64,000 bases of DNA from CAWCWK01 sp963842125 (GCA_963842125.1 CAWJFE010000005.1:1054001-1118000), one strand, 5' to 3'; counted from the first letter of the stretch, positions 17,681 to 27,762 are shown. A program made the numbers and translations. The notes: a model not told the origin generated them from the letters alone.

Positions 17681-19153
17681 ATGCTTTCGCATGCGATCGT
17701 CGATATCGGGTCCAATTCCGTCCGCCTCGTCGTCTATGACGGCCTGAAGCGCGCGCCGATCCCGACCTATAACGAGAAGGCGCTTTGCGGCCTCGGGGAG
17801 GGGTTCGCGACGACGAATCGTCTGGGTGATGAGGCCGTCGAGGGTGCCATCGCGGCCCTGACCCGGTTCCGCCTGATGCTCGATCATCTCGGCGTCGAGC
17901 GCGTCAACGTGTTGGCGACGGCCGCAGCACGCGATGCTGAGAACGGGCCGGACTTCGTTGCCCGGGCCGAGCAGATAATCGGCCATCCGATCGAAGTGCT
18001 GACGGGCGAGCGCGAAGCCGAACTGGCCGCGCTCGGCGTCATCTCGGGCATGACGCAGCTCGACGGTATCGTCGGTGACATGGGCGGCGGCAGTACCGAA
18101 CTCGTCCGCGTCGCCGATCGCGTTCCCGAAATCGGTGTGACGACGACGCTCGGTGCGCTGCGCCTGCGCGACGATGCCGAAGGTGACGTCAAGGTCGCAC
18201 GCGCGCTCGCTCGTGAGCGACTGAAGCCGCACGCCGATCTCGACCTCGGCGGCGACCATGACTTCTACGCCGTCGGCGGCACGTGGCGCTCGCTCGGGCG
18301 GCTCCACATGTTTGCGACCGACCACCCCCTGCACGTCGCCCACGGCTACACGGTGCCGGCCAAGGAGATGGCGCGTTTCTGCGAGGAAATGATGAAGGGC
18401 GTCGACGACGACGCGCCAGGCCTCAGCCACATCTCGTCGGCGCGTGAGCCGCTGCTGCCCTATGGCGCCGCGGTCCTGATAGAGATTATCGAACGGCTGA
18501 GCCCGCGCAATATCGTCTTCTCGGCGCTCGGCGTGCGGGAGGGCAAGCTCTACGAGTTGCTGGCACCGGAAGTCGCCTCGGAAGACGCGCTGGTCTTCGG
18601 TGCCTACGACCTCGCGCGGCTGCGCGTGCGCTCCATGCCCTTCGTCAACGATCTGATCGCATGGGTCGACGGGTTCTTGGCCTCGGCCGGCATCGAGGAG
18701 GACGAGGAGATGGCCCGCCTTCGCGCAGCAGCCTGTATTCTGTCCGATGTCGGTTGGCGCGCTCACCCAGACTATCGCGGCGAGCAGAGTCTCAACGTCG
18801 TGGCCCACGCACCTTTCATCGGCGTCGATCATGTCGGCCGCGCCTTCGTGGCCTATGCCGTCTTCGCCCGCAACGAGGGCAATGGCGCCGAGAAGTTCGA
18901 CCCGCCCATCGCCCGGCTGCTACCCGACGACATGCGCGCGCGGGCGCTGCTGATCGGCGTCGTCCTGCGGCTTGCCTATGTTCTCAGTGCCGGCTTTCCC
19001 GGCGCGCTTGGCTGCACGCCGCTGACGGTGGAGGACGGGGAACTCGTCCTGACGCTTACCGGCCGGTTCAAGGCGCAGAAGACGGCTCGGGTGCTGTCTC
19101 GCCTTCGGGCTGTGGGGAAGCAGATGTCTTGCGACTACCGGATCGACGCCTAG
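17681..19153 (+). CDS. ppx: Exopolyphosphatase
   Basis: Releases phosphate from polyphosphate chain ends. The 490-residue protein has the actin-fold ATPase signatures of the Ppx/GppA family: AIVDIGSNSVRLVVYD at the N-terminus, LATAAARDAENG, EREAELAALGV, and DMGGGSTELVR for the phosphate loop. A C-terminal HD-like helical half fits the long Ppx form. It follows ppk by 7 bases in the same orientation, and ATG 17681 is preferred over an upstream TTG inside ppk. The last 86 bases overlap the convergent rnd gene. Confidence 0.93.
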   Translation: MLSHAIVDIGSNSVRLVVYDGLKRAPIPTYNEKALCGLGEGFATTNRLGDEAVEGAIAALTRFRLMLDHLGVERVNVLATAAARDAENGPDFVARAEQIIGHPIEVLTGEREAELAALGVISGMTQLDGIVGDMGGGSTELVRVADRVPEIGVTTTLGALRLRDDAEGDVKVARALARERLKPHADLDLGGDHDFYAVGGTWRSLGRLHMFATDHPLHVAHGYTVPAKEMARFCEEMMKGVDDDAPGLSHISSAREPLLPYGAAVLIEIIERLSPRNIVFSALGVREGKLYELLAPEVASEDALVFGAYDLARLRVRSMPFVNDLIAWVDGFLASAGIEEDEEMARLRAAACILSDVGWRAHPDYRGEQSLNVVAHAPFIGVDHVGRAFVAYAVFARNEGNGAEKFDPPIARLLPDDMRARALLIGVVLRLAYVLSAGFPGALGCTPLTVEDGELVLTLTGRFKAQKTARVLSRLRAVGKQMSCDYRIDA

Positions 19154-20372
19154 GGCGCGACCGGCTCGCGGGCTTAGCCCGTCCGCCCAGCACGACGCTC
19201 GCCTCCTCGTCCCGCGCGACGAGGGCGACGCGGCCGTTCTCCATCGCGAGCGCGAGCTTGCCGTCACGGAGCATCCGCGCCGGTTCGCCGAAGAGATCGC
19301 GCCGCCACCCCTTCATCACGTCGATGTCGGGATCGTCCTCGCTCGCGATCCGCTCGAGATCGTCGTTGGACGCGATGATGCGGGGTGCGACCTTCTCGTT
19401 GTCGGAGATCATGCGCAGCATGACCTTGAGAAGCTCGACCGTCGGCCCCACGCCGCCATTGCCACCCCCGGGCTTCTTCGGCTCGGGCGCCATCTCGGGG
19501 TCGGCGGCGAGGCCCGCCTTGATCGCGGCCAAAAGGCTGGCGCCGCTCTTAGAGCGCTCGAAGCCGCGCGGGATGGCGCGGAGCTGACCCAGGGCGTCGA
19601 TCGTCTTCGGCTTCTGCATGGCGATTTCGCCGATGGCGTCGTCCTTGATGACCCGGTTGCGCGGAACGTCGCGGCTCTGCGCCTCACGCTCGCGCCAGGC
19701 GGCGACCTCGACGAGGACCGCCATGTCCTGAGGCTTCTTCACCCGCGCCTTGATGCGCTTCCAGGCGTCTTCGGGCCGAGTGACATAGGTCTCCGAGCTC
19801 GTGAGGATACGCATCTCGTCCGACACCCATTCGTGTCGGTTCTGCGCGTCCAGCTTGTCGTAGAGCGCTTCGAAGACCGTGCGCAGATGCGTGACGTCCG
19901 AGATCGCGTAGTCGAGCTGCTTTTGGCTAAGCGGACGACGCGACCAGTCCGTGAAGCGCGAGGACTTGTCGATCTCCTCCTTCGCCAACGTCCGCACGAT
20001 GGCTTCGTAGCCGACCGATTCCCCGAAACCGCAGACGGTCGCAGCGACCTGCGTATCGAAGAGCGGCTCGGGGATCACTTCCCCGAGATGCCACATGATC
20101 TCGATGTCCTGGCGAGCCGCGTGGAAGACCTTCAGGACCCCCGTATCCCGCATCAACGCCCAAAAAGGCGCGAGGTCGATGCCTTCCGCCATCGGGTCGA
20201 TGATGGCGCCCTCATCGTCCGCTTCGCCCTCGGGCGCGGCGACCTGGATGAGGCACAGGATCGGCCAATAGGTGCTCTCGCGCAGGAACTCGGTGTCGAC
20301 CGTGACGTATTCGACGGTCGCGAGGCGCTGACAGAGGGCGGAAAGGGCGGCGGAGTCGGTGATGATCTGCAT
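19068..20372 (-). CDS. rnd: Ribonuclease D
   Basis: A 3'-5' exoribonuclease for tRNA 3' maturation. The 434-residue protein has the DEDD nuclease domain: VTVDTEFLRE (first Asp and Glu), FHAARQDIEIM (second Asp) and QLDYAISDVTHLRTVF (DEDDy Tyr and last Asp). An HRDC domain follows (DMAVLVEVAAWREREAQ, then RNRVIKDD), and a second helical region. The last 40 residues are Arg/Ser/Pro/Glu-rich low complexity and lie in the part that overlaps ppx by 86 bases, so this tail is probably an evolutionary extension. The start at 20372 (MQIITDS) is the family start; the upstream open frame is not supported. Confidence 0.94.
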   Translation of the reverse strand: MQIITDSAALSALCQRLATVEYVTVDTEFLRESTYWPILCLIQVAAPEGEADDEGAIIDPMAEGIDLAPFWALMRDTGVLKVFHAARQDIEIMWHLGEVIPEPLFDTQVAATVCGFGESVGYEAIVRTLAKEEIDKSSRFTDWSRRPLSQKQLDYAISDVTHLRTVFEALYDKLDAQNRHEWVSDEMRILTSSETYVTRPEDAWKRIKARVKKPQDMAVLVEVAAWREREAQSRDVPRNRVIKDDAIGEIAMQKPKTIDALGQLRAIPRGFERSKSGASLLAAIKAGLAADPEMAPEPKKPGGGNGGVGPTVELLKVMLRMISDNEKVAPRIIASNDDLERIASEDDPDIDVMKGWRRDLFGEPARMLRDGKLALAMENGRVALVARDEEASVVLGGRAKPASRSRPRRRSGSRKTSASPQPEGETAPEPSSAP

Positions 20373-20594
20373 ATCGCGCAACGGTCTAGCCGCTCTTTGC
20401 GCACGATGCACGAATTTTGACGACCTCAATCGCGATCCGCGACACCGTCGCTTCAAAATCCTGAAGCGATTTGCTAGACGGAGCCGATACACCGGACCGC
20501 GCGTCGCTTTTCCTGTCTCGGGAAAGCGCGCGATGCCCCGTTCCCGCATCCGCTCGACGACAGACGCGCGCCACGTTCGCGCGAGGAGACTACC

Positions 20595-22397
20595 ATGCAC
20601 CGCTATCGCAGCCACACCTGCGGCGAACTCCGGCCCGAGAACGAGGGCGACGGCGTTCGGCTCTCCGGCTGGGTCCACCGCGTCCGCGACCATGGCGGCG
20701 TCCTCTTCATCGACCTGCGCGACCACTACGGCATTACGCAATGCGTCTGCGACTCAGACTCGCCCGCCTTCAAGGCTGTCGAGGAAGCCCGGTCCGAGTG
20801 GGTCGTGAAGATCGATGGCCGGGTGAAGATGCGCGATGCTGCCGCGCGCAACGAGACGATCCCGACGGGCGCCGTCGAGGTCTATATCGATGACCTCGAG
20901 ATCCTCTCCAAAGCTGGCGAGTTGCCGCTGCCGATCTTCGGCGAGCCAGACTATCCGGAGGACATTCGCCTCAAGTACCGCTTCCTCGATCTGCGCCGCG
21001 AGACGCTGCACAAGAACATCATGCGACGCAGCCAGATCATTTCCTCGATCCGGCGGCGGATGATCGATGCCGAGTTCTTCGAGTTCCAGACGCCGATCCT
21101 GACGGCTTCGTCTCCGGAGGGCGCGCGCGACTTTCTCGTGCCGTCGCGCCTTCATGCCGGCAAGTTCTACGCGCTGCCGCAGGCGCCGCAGCAGTTCAAG
21201 CAGTTGCTGATGATCGCCGGCTTCGATCGCTACTTCCAGATCGCCCCCTGCTTCCGCGACGAGGATGCGCGCGCCGACCGTAGCCCTGGCGAGTTCTACC
21301 AGCTTGACATCGAAATGAGTTTCGTCGAGCAGGAGGACGTCTTCCAGGCCATCGAACCGGTGCTCCGCGATCTCTTCGTCGAGTTCGCCGACGGCTGGAC
21401 GGTGGACGAGACCTTCCGGCGCATACCCTATGCCGAGGCAATGCTGAAATACGGGTCCGACAAGCCGGACCTGCGCAACCCGCTTCTTATCGCCGACGTC
21501 TCGGATGAGTTCGCGGACGAGTCGGTGTCGTTCAAGGCTTTCAAAGGTGTGGTCGCGTCCGGCGGCGTCGTGCGAGCGATTCCGGCACCCGGTGCCGGGA
21601 CGCAGCCGCGTTCCTTCTTCGACAAGCTCAACGACTGGGCGCGCAAGGAAATGGGTGCCGCCGGGCTCGGCTACGTAATCCTGGCCGAGGAGGATGGCGC
21701 CGTCGTCGGCAAGGGTCCGATCGCAAAGTTCATCCCGACCGACGTGCTCGCCCGCATGGTGGAGAAGACCGACAGCAAAGCGGGTGATGCGATCTTCTTC
21801 GCCGCCAACAAGGAGGCCGAAGCCTGCGCGCTGGCCGGCGCTGCCCGGACACGCATTGGCGACGAGCTCGGTCTTGCCGAAACGGACGCCTTCCGCTTCT
21901 GCTGGATCGTCGATTTCCCGATGTTCGAATGGGACGAGGAGAACAAGAAGGTCGATTTCTCGCACAACCCGTTCTCGATGCCGCAGGGCGGTCTCGAGGC
22001 GCTCAACGAGAAGGATCCGCTCGACATCAACGCTTACCAGTACGACATCGTCTGCAACGGTATCGAGCTGTCGTCGGGCGCCATCCGGAACCACAGGCCC
22101 GAGATCATGCGCCGTGCGTTCGAGATCGCCGGCTATGGCGAGGACGTGCTGGAGGAAAAGTTCGGCGGCATGCTGCGCGCGCTCTCCTTCGGCGCTCCGC
22201 CGCATGGCGGAATCGCCCCGGGCGTCGACCGGATCGTGATGCTGCTCTGCCGGGTCGAGAACCTGCGCGAGGTCACCCTCTTCCCGCTCAACCAGCGGGC
22301 CGAAGATCTGATGCTCGGCGCACCCGGCGAGGTTTCGGCCGCCCAGCTGCGCGAACTCAACATTCGCCTGGCGCCGCAGAAGAAGCCGACCGACTGA
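20595..22397 (+). CDS. aspS: Aspartyl-tRNA synthetase
   Basis: A class II synthetase; in alphaproteobacteria lacking AsnRS it often also charges tRNA-Asn with Asp. The 600-residue bacterial-type protein has an N-terminal OB anticodon-binding fold (SGWVHRVRDHGGVLFIDLRD), class II motif 2 (CFRDEDARADRSPGEFYQ), the bacterial GAD insertion, and motif 3 (GIAPGVDRIVMLLC). The start MHRYRSHTCGEL is typical, with GAGGAG nearby. It is divergent from rnd and ends before a strong hairpin. Whether it is discriminating cannot be read here. Confidence 0.97.
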   Translation: MHRYRSHTCGELRPENEGDGVRLSGWVHRVRDHGGVLFIDLRDHYGITQCVCDSDSPAFKAVEEARSEWVVKIDGRVKMRDAAARNETIPTGAVEVYIDDLEILSKAGELPLPIFGEPDYPEDIRLKYRFLDLRRETLHKNIMRRSQIISSIRRRMIDAEFFEFQTPILTASSPEGARDFLVPSRLHAGKFYALPQAPQQFKQLLMIAGFDRYFQIAPCFRDEDARADRSPGEFYQLDIEMSFVEQEDVFQAIEPVLRDLFVEFADGWTVDETFRRIPYAEAMLKYGSDKPDLRNPLLIADVSDEFADESVSFKAFKGVVASGGVVRAIPAPGAGTQPRSFFDKLNDWARKEMGAAGLGYVILAEEDGAVVGKGPIAKFIPTDVLARMVEKTDSKAGDAIFFAANKEAEACALAGAARTRIGDELGLAETDAFRFCWIVDFPMFEWDEENKKVDFSHNPFSMPQGGLEALNEKDPLDINAYQYDIVCNGIELSSGAIRNHRPEIMRRAFEIAGYGEDVLEEKFGGMLRALSFGAPPHGGIAPGVDRIVMLLCRVENLREVTLFPLNQRAEDLMLGAPGEVSAAQLRELNIRLAPQKKPTD

Positions 22398-22411
22398 CGA
22401 GCGGACCGCAT

Positions 22412-22434
22412 CCCCCGGCGGACGTCGCCGGGGG
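22412..22434 (+). terminator. Hairpin after aspS
   Basis: A perfect 9-bp GC stem cccccggcg / cgccggggg with a five-base loop, 15 bases past the aspS stop and 14 bases beyond the convergent gene's stop. It probably serves both strands. Confidence 0.6.
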
Positions 22435-22447
22435 CACCAAGCGTCGG

Positions 22448-23590
22448 CTACTGGGCCGAAATCGCCATGTTCAATAGGCCCGGGATGGAGTCCGGCGCGG
22501 TCTGCGCCGTCAAGCCGACGGCCATCACCGGAACTGGCTGGGCGGGGTTCGCCGTCAGCGTCAGCCCGTTCTTCTCGTTCTGTACATAGCTCTCGATGGC
22601 CGCCTCCGCGTCGCGGCGGAACGCGCTGTCACCGAGGAACTGCAACATCTGCTTTGCGGAAACGACGCCCGTCGTACGAAGGTCTTCGACCGACACACCT
22701 AGATCGTCGGCCTTCTTTGCTAGCGCGGTTTCAGCCAAGGGACCGTCTTCTAAATCGAGCGAAAGCGACACGAGGCTCAGCGGACTGAGCGCTATCATCG
22801 GGTTGCTTTCAAGCTGTGCGAAGGTCTGCTCCGTCACGTTGCCGAGTGCAAGCGTGAGAGTCAGGCGACCGAGATCGCGAATATCGATCGTGAAGTCGTC
22901 TATGCTGAGCTGGTTCTCGTCGCGGTTCCAATTCCCATCGCCTTTGAGGCCGACAAACATGCTGTCCAGCCCGACCGAGTCGAACATGGCATCCATGGCG
23001 CCTTCCATGTCGCCGCGCTCGACCAGTACGCCGTCGATCGAGAAGGTCACATCGGTCGGCACGTCCTCGAAATAGGCAGCCATGTCGAACGAGACGGAGG
23101 AGACTTCGACCGATGTGCGGTCGTTGCCCACTGCGGCGAGGTCCGTCAGGCTAAAAGACGCGACGCGCGACTCGTAGTCGGCATCCTGCGGCACGAGGTC
23201 GACATCCGTTAGCGTCATGCTCGTCGCGGACGCCGAACTACCGTCATCCGTCAGCGCGCTCACATCCGTCATAGTGATGCTGGCTGCACGCAGATTGTCT
23301 GTGCCGAGCATCGGCGATGCGATGACGGTCGAGGCGACGGTTACCGTCGTCGTCCCCTCCTCTTCGTCAGGCGAAACGAATGTGAGATCCGTCAAGGTCA
23401 CCGAGCCGCCCGCCGAAGCCGCGGCGCCGTAGGATACCGTCGCGTCCTCGGTTGTCTGAGCGAGAAGGCTCGTGAACCGCTCCGCAATCGCTTCGGCATC
23501 CTGGGCGAAGGCGGCAGACGGAATTGCCAACCAAAAGGCGGCCGACCCAGCTAGCAAGGTCGTGCGGCGCATGTCGGTCTTCGTCATCAT
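22448..23590 (-). CDS. Secreted repeat-containing protein of unknown function
   Basis: I do not recognise this 380-residue protein. It has a signal peptide (MMTKTDMRRTT, hydrophobic core, AFAQDAEA). After that, four or five beta-rich units of about 35 residues repeat a core of the form hydrophobic-x-hydrophobic-TD: SVTLTDLTF, SITMTDVSAL, SMTLTDVDLV, ASFSLTDLAAV. The C-terminal third is more helical. Acidic composition and stacked beta motifs suggest a periplasmic or outer-membrane-associated beta-helix or AsmA-like fold, but that is inference. The start at 23590 has an AAGGGA site. It lies downstream of a sugar kinase on the same strand. Confidence 0.75.
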   Translation of the reverse strand: MMTKTDMRRTTLLAGSAAFWLAIPSAAFAQDAEAIAERFTSLLAQTTEDATVSYGAAASAGGSVTLTDLTFVSPDEEEGTTTVTVASTVIASPMLGTDNLRAASITMTDVSALTDDGSSASATSMTLTDVDLVPQDADYESRVASFSLTDLAAVGNDRTSVEVSSVSFDMAAYFEDVPTDVTFSIDGVLVERGDMEGAMDAMFDSVGLDSMFVGLKGDGNWNRDENQLSIDDFTIDIRDLGRLTLTLALGNVTEQTFAQLESNPMIALSPLSLVSLSLDLEDGPLAETALAKKADDLGVSVEDLRTTGVVSAKQMLQFLGDSAFRRDAEAAIESYVQNEKNGLTLTANPAQPVPVMAVGLTAQTAPDSIPGLLNMAISAQ

Positions 23591-23642
23591 GGGTTTCCCT
23601 TTCGACTGGTAAGGCGATTGCGCGTCAGACCGCGACTCTGCT

Positions 23643-24536
23643 TTAGGCGGCCTTGGCGTAGTTGGATTGCATGGCTTCCACATCGGCGAGGGACGGTAAG
23701 CTCGCTTCGTTGCCGAGATGCTGGATCGCGTGGGCGGAGGCGGCGCGGGCAAACGCGAAGTGATCCTCCCAGGCTCCGTCCGGATTGGCCATCGCAGCGT
23801 ACATGTAGGCGCCGTGGTAGACGTCGCCGGCGCCGTTCGTGTCGACGACCTGATCGGGCGAGATCGGCAGCGCGGGCATGTGACGACGTTCGCCGGTCTC
23901 GTCGTACCAGATCATCCCCTTCTCGCCCTGCGTGATCGCGCCGATCCGGCATCCCTTGGCTTTGAGCAGGTCGAGCATGCCGGAATGGTCGAGGCCGAGC
24001 TGCTCGCGAAAGCGCTCGGACACCACGGCGACGTCGATGAGCTCGAGAAGCTCTTGCGTGTTGGTCCGCACGCCGCCGCCGTCGAGCGACGTCAGGATCC
24101 CCTGCTCGCGCGCGAGCTTGCAGTAATGCGCCGCAGCATCCGGCTGGTGCCCGTCGACGTGGACCCCCTTGCAGCCCGTCAGGTAGAGATTGGGATAGGG
24201 GTGGAGATAGTTGTCGTCGCGGCAGCGCACGATCGCCCTCTTGGTGCCGTTCGGAATGACGAGCGACAGCGAAGATTCGCGCACCTTGCGCGTATGGAGC
24301 GCGATACCGTAGCGCGAGGACATGTCGCGGAACATCTGGCCGAGCCAGTCGTCGGCGTTTGTCGCGAGAAGGTCCGGCTTAATGCCGAGCTTAGCGCAGC
24401 AGAAGGCGGCCGTGACGGCGTTGCCGCCAAAGGCGACCGCATAGTCGCGCGCTACGTACTTGTCGTCACCCGTCGGAATGTGATCGGTGATGAAGGTGAC
24501 GTCGATATAGGCCTGGCCGATGAAGAGCGCGTCCAT
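23643..24536 (-). CDS. PfkB-family carbohydrate kinase
   Basis: An ATP-dependent sugar or nucleoside kinase of the ribokinase superfamily, 297 residues. It shows the N-terminal sugar-binding glycines (AVAFGGNAVTAAFCCAKLG), the central lid and substrate segment, and the C-terminal signature DTNGAGDVYHGAYMYA whose Asp is the catalytic base. The start is ATG 24536 with AGGA upstream; the longer open frame is the shadow of the nuclease-like gene. No sugar transporter or other catabolic gene is adjacent, so the substrate is unknown. Confidence 0.9.
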   Translation of the reverse strand: MDALFIGQAYIDVTFITDHIPTGDDKYVARDYAVAFGGNAVTAAFCCAKLGIKPDLLATNADDWLGQMFRDMSSRYGIALHTRKVRESSLSLVIPNGTKRAIVRCRDDNYLHPYPNLYLTGCKGVHVDGHQPDAAAHYCKLAREQGILTSLDGGGVRTNTQELLELIDVAVVSERFREQLGLDHSGMLDLLKAKGCRIGAITQGEKGMIWYDETGERRHMPALPISPDQVVDTNGAGDVYHGAYMYAAMANPDGAWEDHFAFARAASAHAIQHLGNEASLPSLADVEAMQSNYAKAA

Positions 24537-24652
24537 GAAGCGGTCCTGTCCGTGTGGGCGCGTGAGGGTGTCGCCGCGATGCGGGTCACACCTAGTGCCT
24601 ACCGACGGGGTGATACAAGAGGGCGCGACGCAGACGCTCGCGCCCGGCGCCG

Positions 24653-25378
24653 CTAGATGCGGTTTCCGCTGAGCGCCAGCTTCACATCGCCGTTGTTGCG
24701 CGCGCGCCATTCCGACGGCGTCTCGAACCAGCCGGCCCAAAGGCCACGCTTCTCTCGGCGGGCTTCGCCCTGAGCGGGCAAGTAGTCCTTGTCGACGCTG
24801 GCGTCGGCGACCGCCCAGCCCTGAGCGACCACCCATTCGTTGAGGTCGATGTCGTTCGCGTGGCAATGGCTGATCGTCGGCGCACCCTCGACGGGGCCGG
24901 TGATGACTTCGCAGGTGATGGTCTTGTCGGACACGAAATGCGCGACCGCCTTGCGAGCGTCGGTACCGCAAGCCCAGAGGCCCGCAGTAGCGTGCCGGCA
25001 GGTTTGATTGACGGCCGGCGCGTCCACGCCGAACAGCGCGTGCCGCTCGCCGGACACTTCGACGAGCCCGGCGTGAAGCACCGAGACATCCTGACGGGCG
25101 ACCTTGCGCAGCGGCTCGACGGAGGCGACGGCCCGCCCTGCGGAAGGCCGCGCCATCGGGGCCGGCACCAGCCGCCACGGATTGGCGATCGGGAGAAGCG
25201 AAAGCCTCTGCATCGGCTGGGTCGACGGCGCCTTCGCAGCGCTCCGTGCATCGCTCCCCGACACGGGCGCGCCAGTCTCGGCCAACGCGAGTATCGTCGG
25301 CTCCGGCGTGGGCTCGTAGGTGAAGCCGACATAGGCGGCTGCGCCGAGCACTAGCGATGCGATGATGACATCACGCAT
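24653..25378 (-). CDS. Membrane-anchored SNase-like protein with lost catalytic residues
   Basis: A 241-residue protein with an N-terminal hydrophobic segment (IIASLVLGAAAYVG, anchor or signal) and a Pro/Ala-rich linker. From about residue 95 there is a staphylococcal-nuclease-like OB domain recognised by FGVDAPAVNQTC, WACGTDARKA, DLNEWVVAQGWAVAD and the C-terminal ARREKRGLWAG. The family's catalytic Arg five residues before the Asp of G-V-D is Ala here. The Glu of D-A-P-E is also Ala, and the later DRYGR stretch is replaced by EGAPTI. It is therefore probably not a nuclease and may bind nucleic acid or protein. It begins at 25378, where the hydrophobic segment starts. Confidence 0.8.
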   Translation of the reverse strand: MRDVIIASLVLGAAAYVGFTYEPTPEPTILALAETGAPVSGSDARSAAKAPSTQPMQRLSLLPIANPWRLVPAPMARPSAGRAVASVEPLRKVARQDVSVLHAGLVEVSGERHALFGVDAPAVNQTCRHATAGLWACGTDARKAVAHFVSDKTITCEVITGPVEGAPTISHCHANDIDLNEWVVAQGWAVADASVDKDYLPAQGEARREKRGLWAGWFETPSEWRARNNGDVKLALSGNRI

Positions 25379-25498
25379 GAGTATGGGCTGTCCTGTTCCC
25401 GGTGTTGCTATTAAACACCGCAAAAGCCGTTTCGTTCAAATCACGTCTTTACGTTTCGGTAAGTTTCCTCGTGATCACGCCGTGATGGAGCGCCGACT

Positions 25499-26350
25499 TT
25501 GGAGTCACCCGCCGATCCCGCGCCGTCTGATGCCGATGCCCGCCGCGCCGTAGCGCCCGTCATCGTCTATCCGACGACGTCACTCCCGCCCTCCGACGTC
25601 GATCGGAAGCGGTTTCCGCTCGATGCTCTCGATCTCGAGACTACGCTCCGAGTGCCGCCTCGCGATGCGCGGACGTTGTCCGTTCCGCGGGGACACGTAG
25701 TCCGCATCGTCAGCGTGGAGGGGCCACAGGTCGGCGATCTCAATCTCTGGAACGCGGACGATCTCAGCGAGCGTTTCTTTAGCGGCAAGACCCGAGCCCT
25801 ACACGGAACGCATGTCGGCATGGGCGACCAGCTATGGAGTACGTTGCCCCATCTGCGACCGCTGGCGACGATCACGCGAGACACGCTTGGCTGGTATGGG
25901 TTCGATGCCGACGGGGGAGGGGTGCACGACGTGATCGGCACCCGCTGCGACCCCTATACGAACCGGCTTCTGACAGGCTCCGCCTACCATCACTGCTGCC
26001 ACTCCAACCTGACCAGAGCGTTGGCCGATGCCTCCGGACTGCCGCTGGCCGAAGCCGAGCCGCTGGTGCATGACGTGCTCAACGTCTTCATGTGCACCGG
26101 CTTCACACGGGACACGCAGCGATATTTTATGAAGGCGAGCCCCGTTCGGCCTGGCGACTTTCTCGAACTCTTCGCCGAGATCGACTTGCTGATCGGATTG
26201 TCGACATGCCCGGGCGGCGATTGCGGCGCACAGCATTCCAGCGATGTCGCCTCGTGCTACCCGCTCGATATCGAACTCTACCGGCCGAAGGTCGAACCGA
26301 ACATCCCAGCCCCGCAGCCGTCCGCCTATGATCGGAGCCACGGGCGTTGA
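25499..26350 (+). CDS. DUF1989 / urea carboxylase-associated family protein
   Basis: A 283-residue member of PF09347, known from genes accompanying urea carboxylase. Recognisable features are PRGHVVRIVSVEGPQVGDLNLW, HGTHVGMGDQLWST, the metal-site-like YHHCCHSNL, and the Cys cluster STCPGGDCG. The start is unusual: no in-frame ATG precedes the conserved region, but TTG at 25499 has GGAG 7 bases upstream. Here it is not beside urea carboxylase or allophanate hydrolase, so its role in this genome is open. Confidence 0.82.
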   Translation: MESPADPAPSDADARRAVAPVIVYPTTSLPPSDVDRKRFPLDALDLETTLRVPPRDARTLSVPRGHVVRIVSVEGPQVGDLNLWNADDLSERFFSGKTRALHGTHVGMGDQLWSTLPHLRPLATITRDTLGWYGFDADGGGVHDVIGTRCDPYTNRLLTGSAYHHCCHSNLTRALADASGLPLAEAEPLVHDVLNVFMCTGFTRDTQRYFMKASPVRPGDFLELFAEIDLLIGLSTCPGGDCGAQHSSDVASCYPLDIELYRPKVEPNIPAPQPSAYDRSHGR

Positions 26351-26377
26351 GCGCGGCTCAAGTCCGCGATCGGTCCG

Positions 26378-27003
26378 CTACACGATGCGAGCTTCGGTCG
26401 CCGCGCGAAGCTCGTCTTCGGTCACGCCGTCTGCCATCTCGACAATGGTCAGCCCGTCTTCACCGACATCGAGCACACCAAGGTTGGTAATGATCCGATC
26501 GACCACGGCCGTGCCCGTCAACGGCAGCGTGCAGGACTTGAGGAGCTTCGATTCGCCCTTCTTGTTGGTGTGATCCATCACCACGACGACCCGACCGACG
26601 CCGGCGACGAGATCCATGGCGCCGCCCATGCCCTTGACGAGCTTGCCGGGGATCATCCAGTTCGCGAGATCGCCGTTCTCGGCCACCTCCATCGCGCCGA
26701 GGATGGCCATGGCGATCTTCCCGCCACGGATCATGCCGAAGGACTGGGCGCTATCGAAGTAGGCGGTGCGGCCGAGTTCCGTGATGGTCTGCTTGCCGGC
26801 GTTGATGAGGTCTGGGTCCTCGTCGCCTTCGTAGGGGAAGGGGCCCATGCCGAGCATCCCGTTCTCCGATTGGAGCGTGACGTCGATGCCGTCCGGAATG
26901 TAGTTCGCGACCAGCGTCGGGATGCCGATGCCGAGGTTGACGTACATACCGTCCTTCAGTTCCTGAGCCGCCCGGGCGGCCATCTGGTTCCGGTCCCAGG
27001 CCA

Positions 27004-27004
<1 letters not shown>
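26378..27004 (-). CDS. scoB: 3-oxoacid CoA-transferase subunit B
   Basis: Beta subunit of succinyl-CoA:3-ketoacid CoA-transferase, which activates acetoacetate with CoA from succinyl-CoA in ketone-body and PHB use. The 208-residue protein carries the catalytic glutamate motif SENGMLGMG, preceded by MYVNLGIGIPTLVANYIP, and the closing TNLGVLDVGEDGL segment. Its ATG overlaps the scoA stop by one base, so the two are translationally coupled. The specificity (succinyl-CoA versus adipate-type) is inferred from the length and motif wording. Confidence 0.92.

Positions 27005-27762
<758 letters not shown>

Noticed and set aside
20754..22205. 483-codon minus-strand frame opposite aspS
   Set aside because: Antisense shadow; composition rich in Leu, Arg and Glu but no motif, and aspS is certain.
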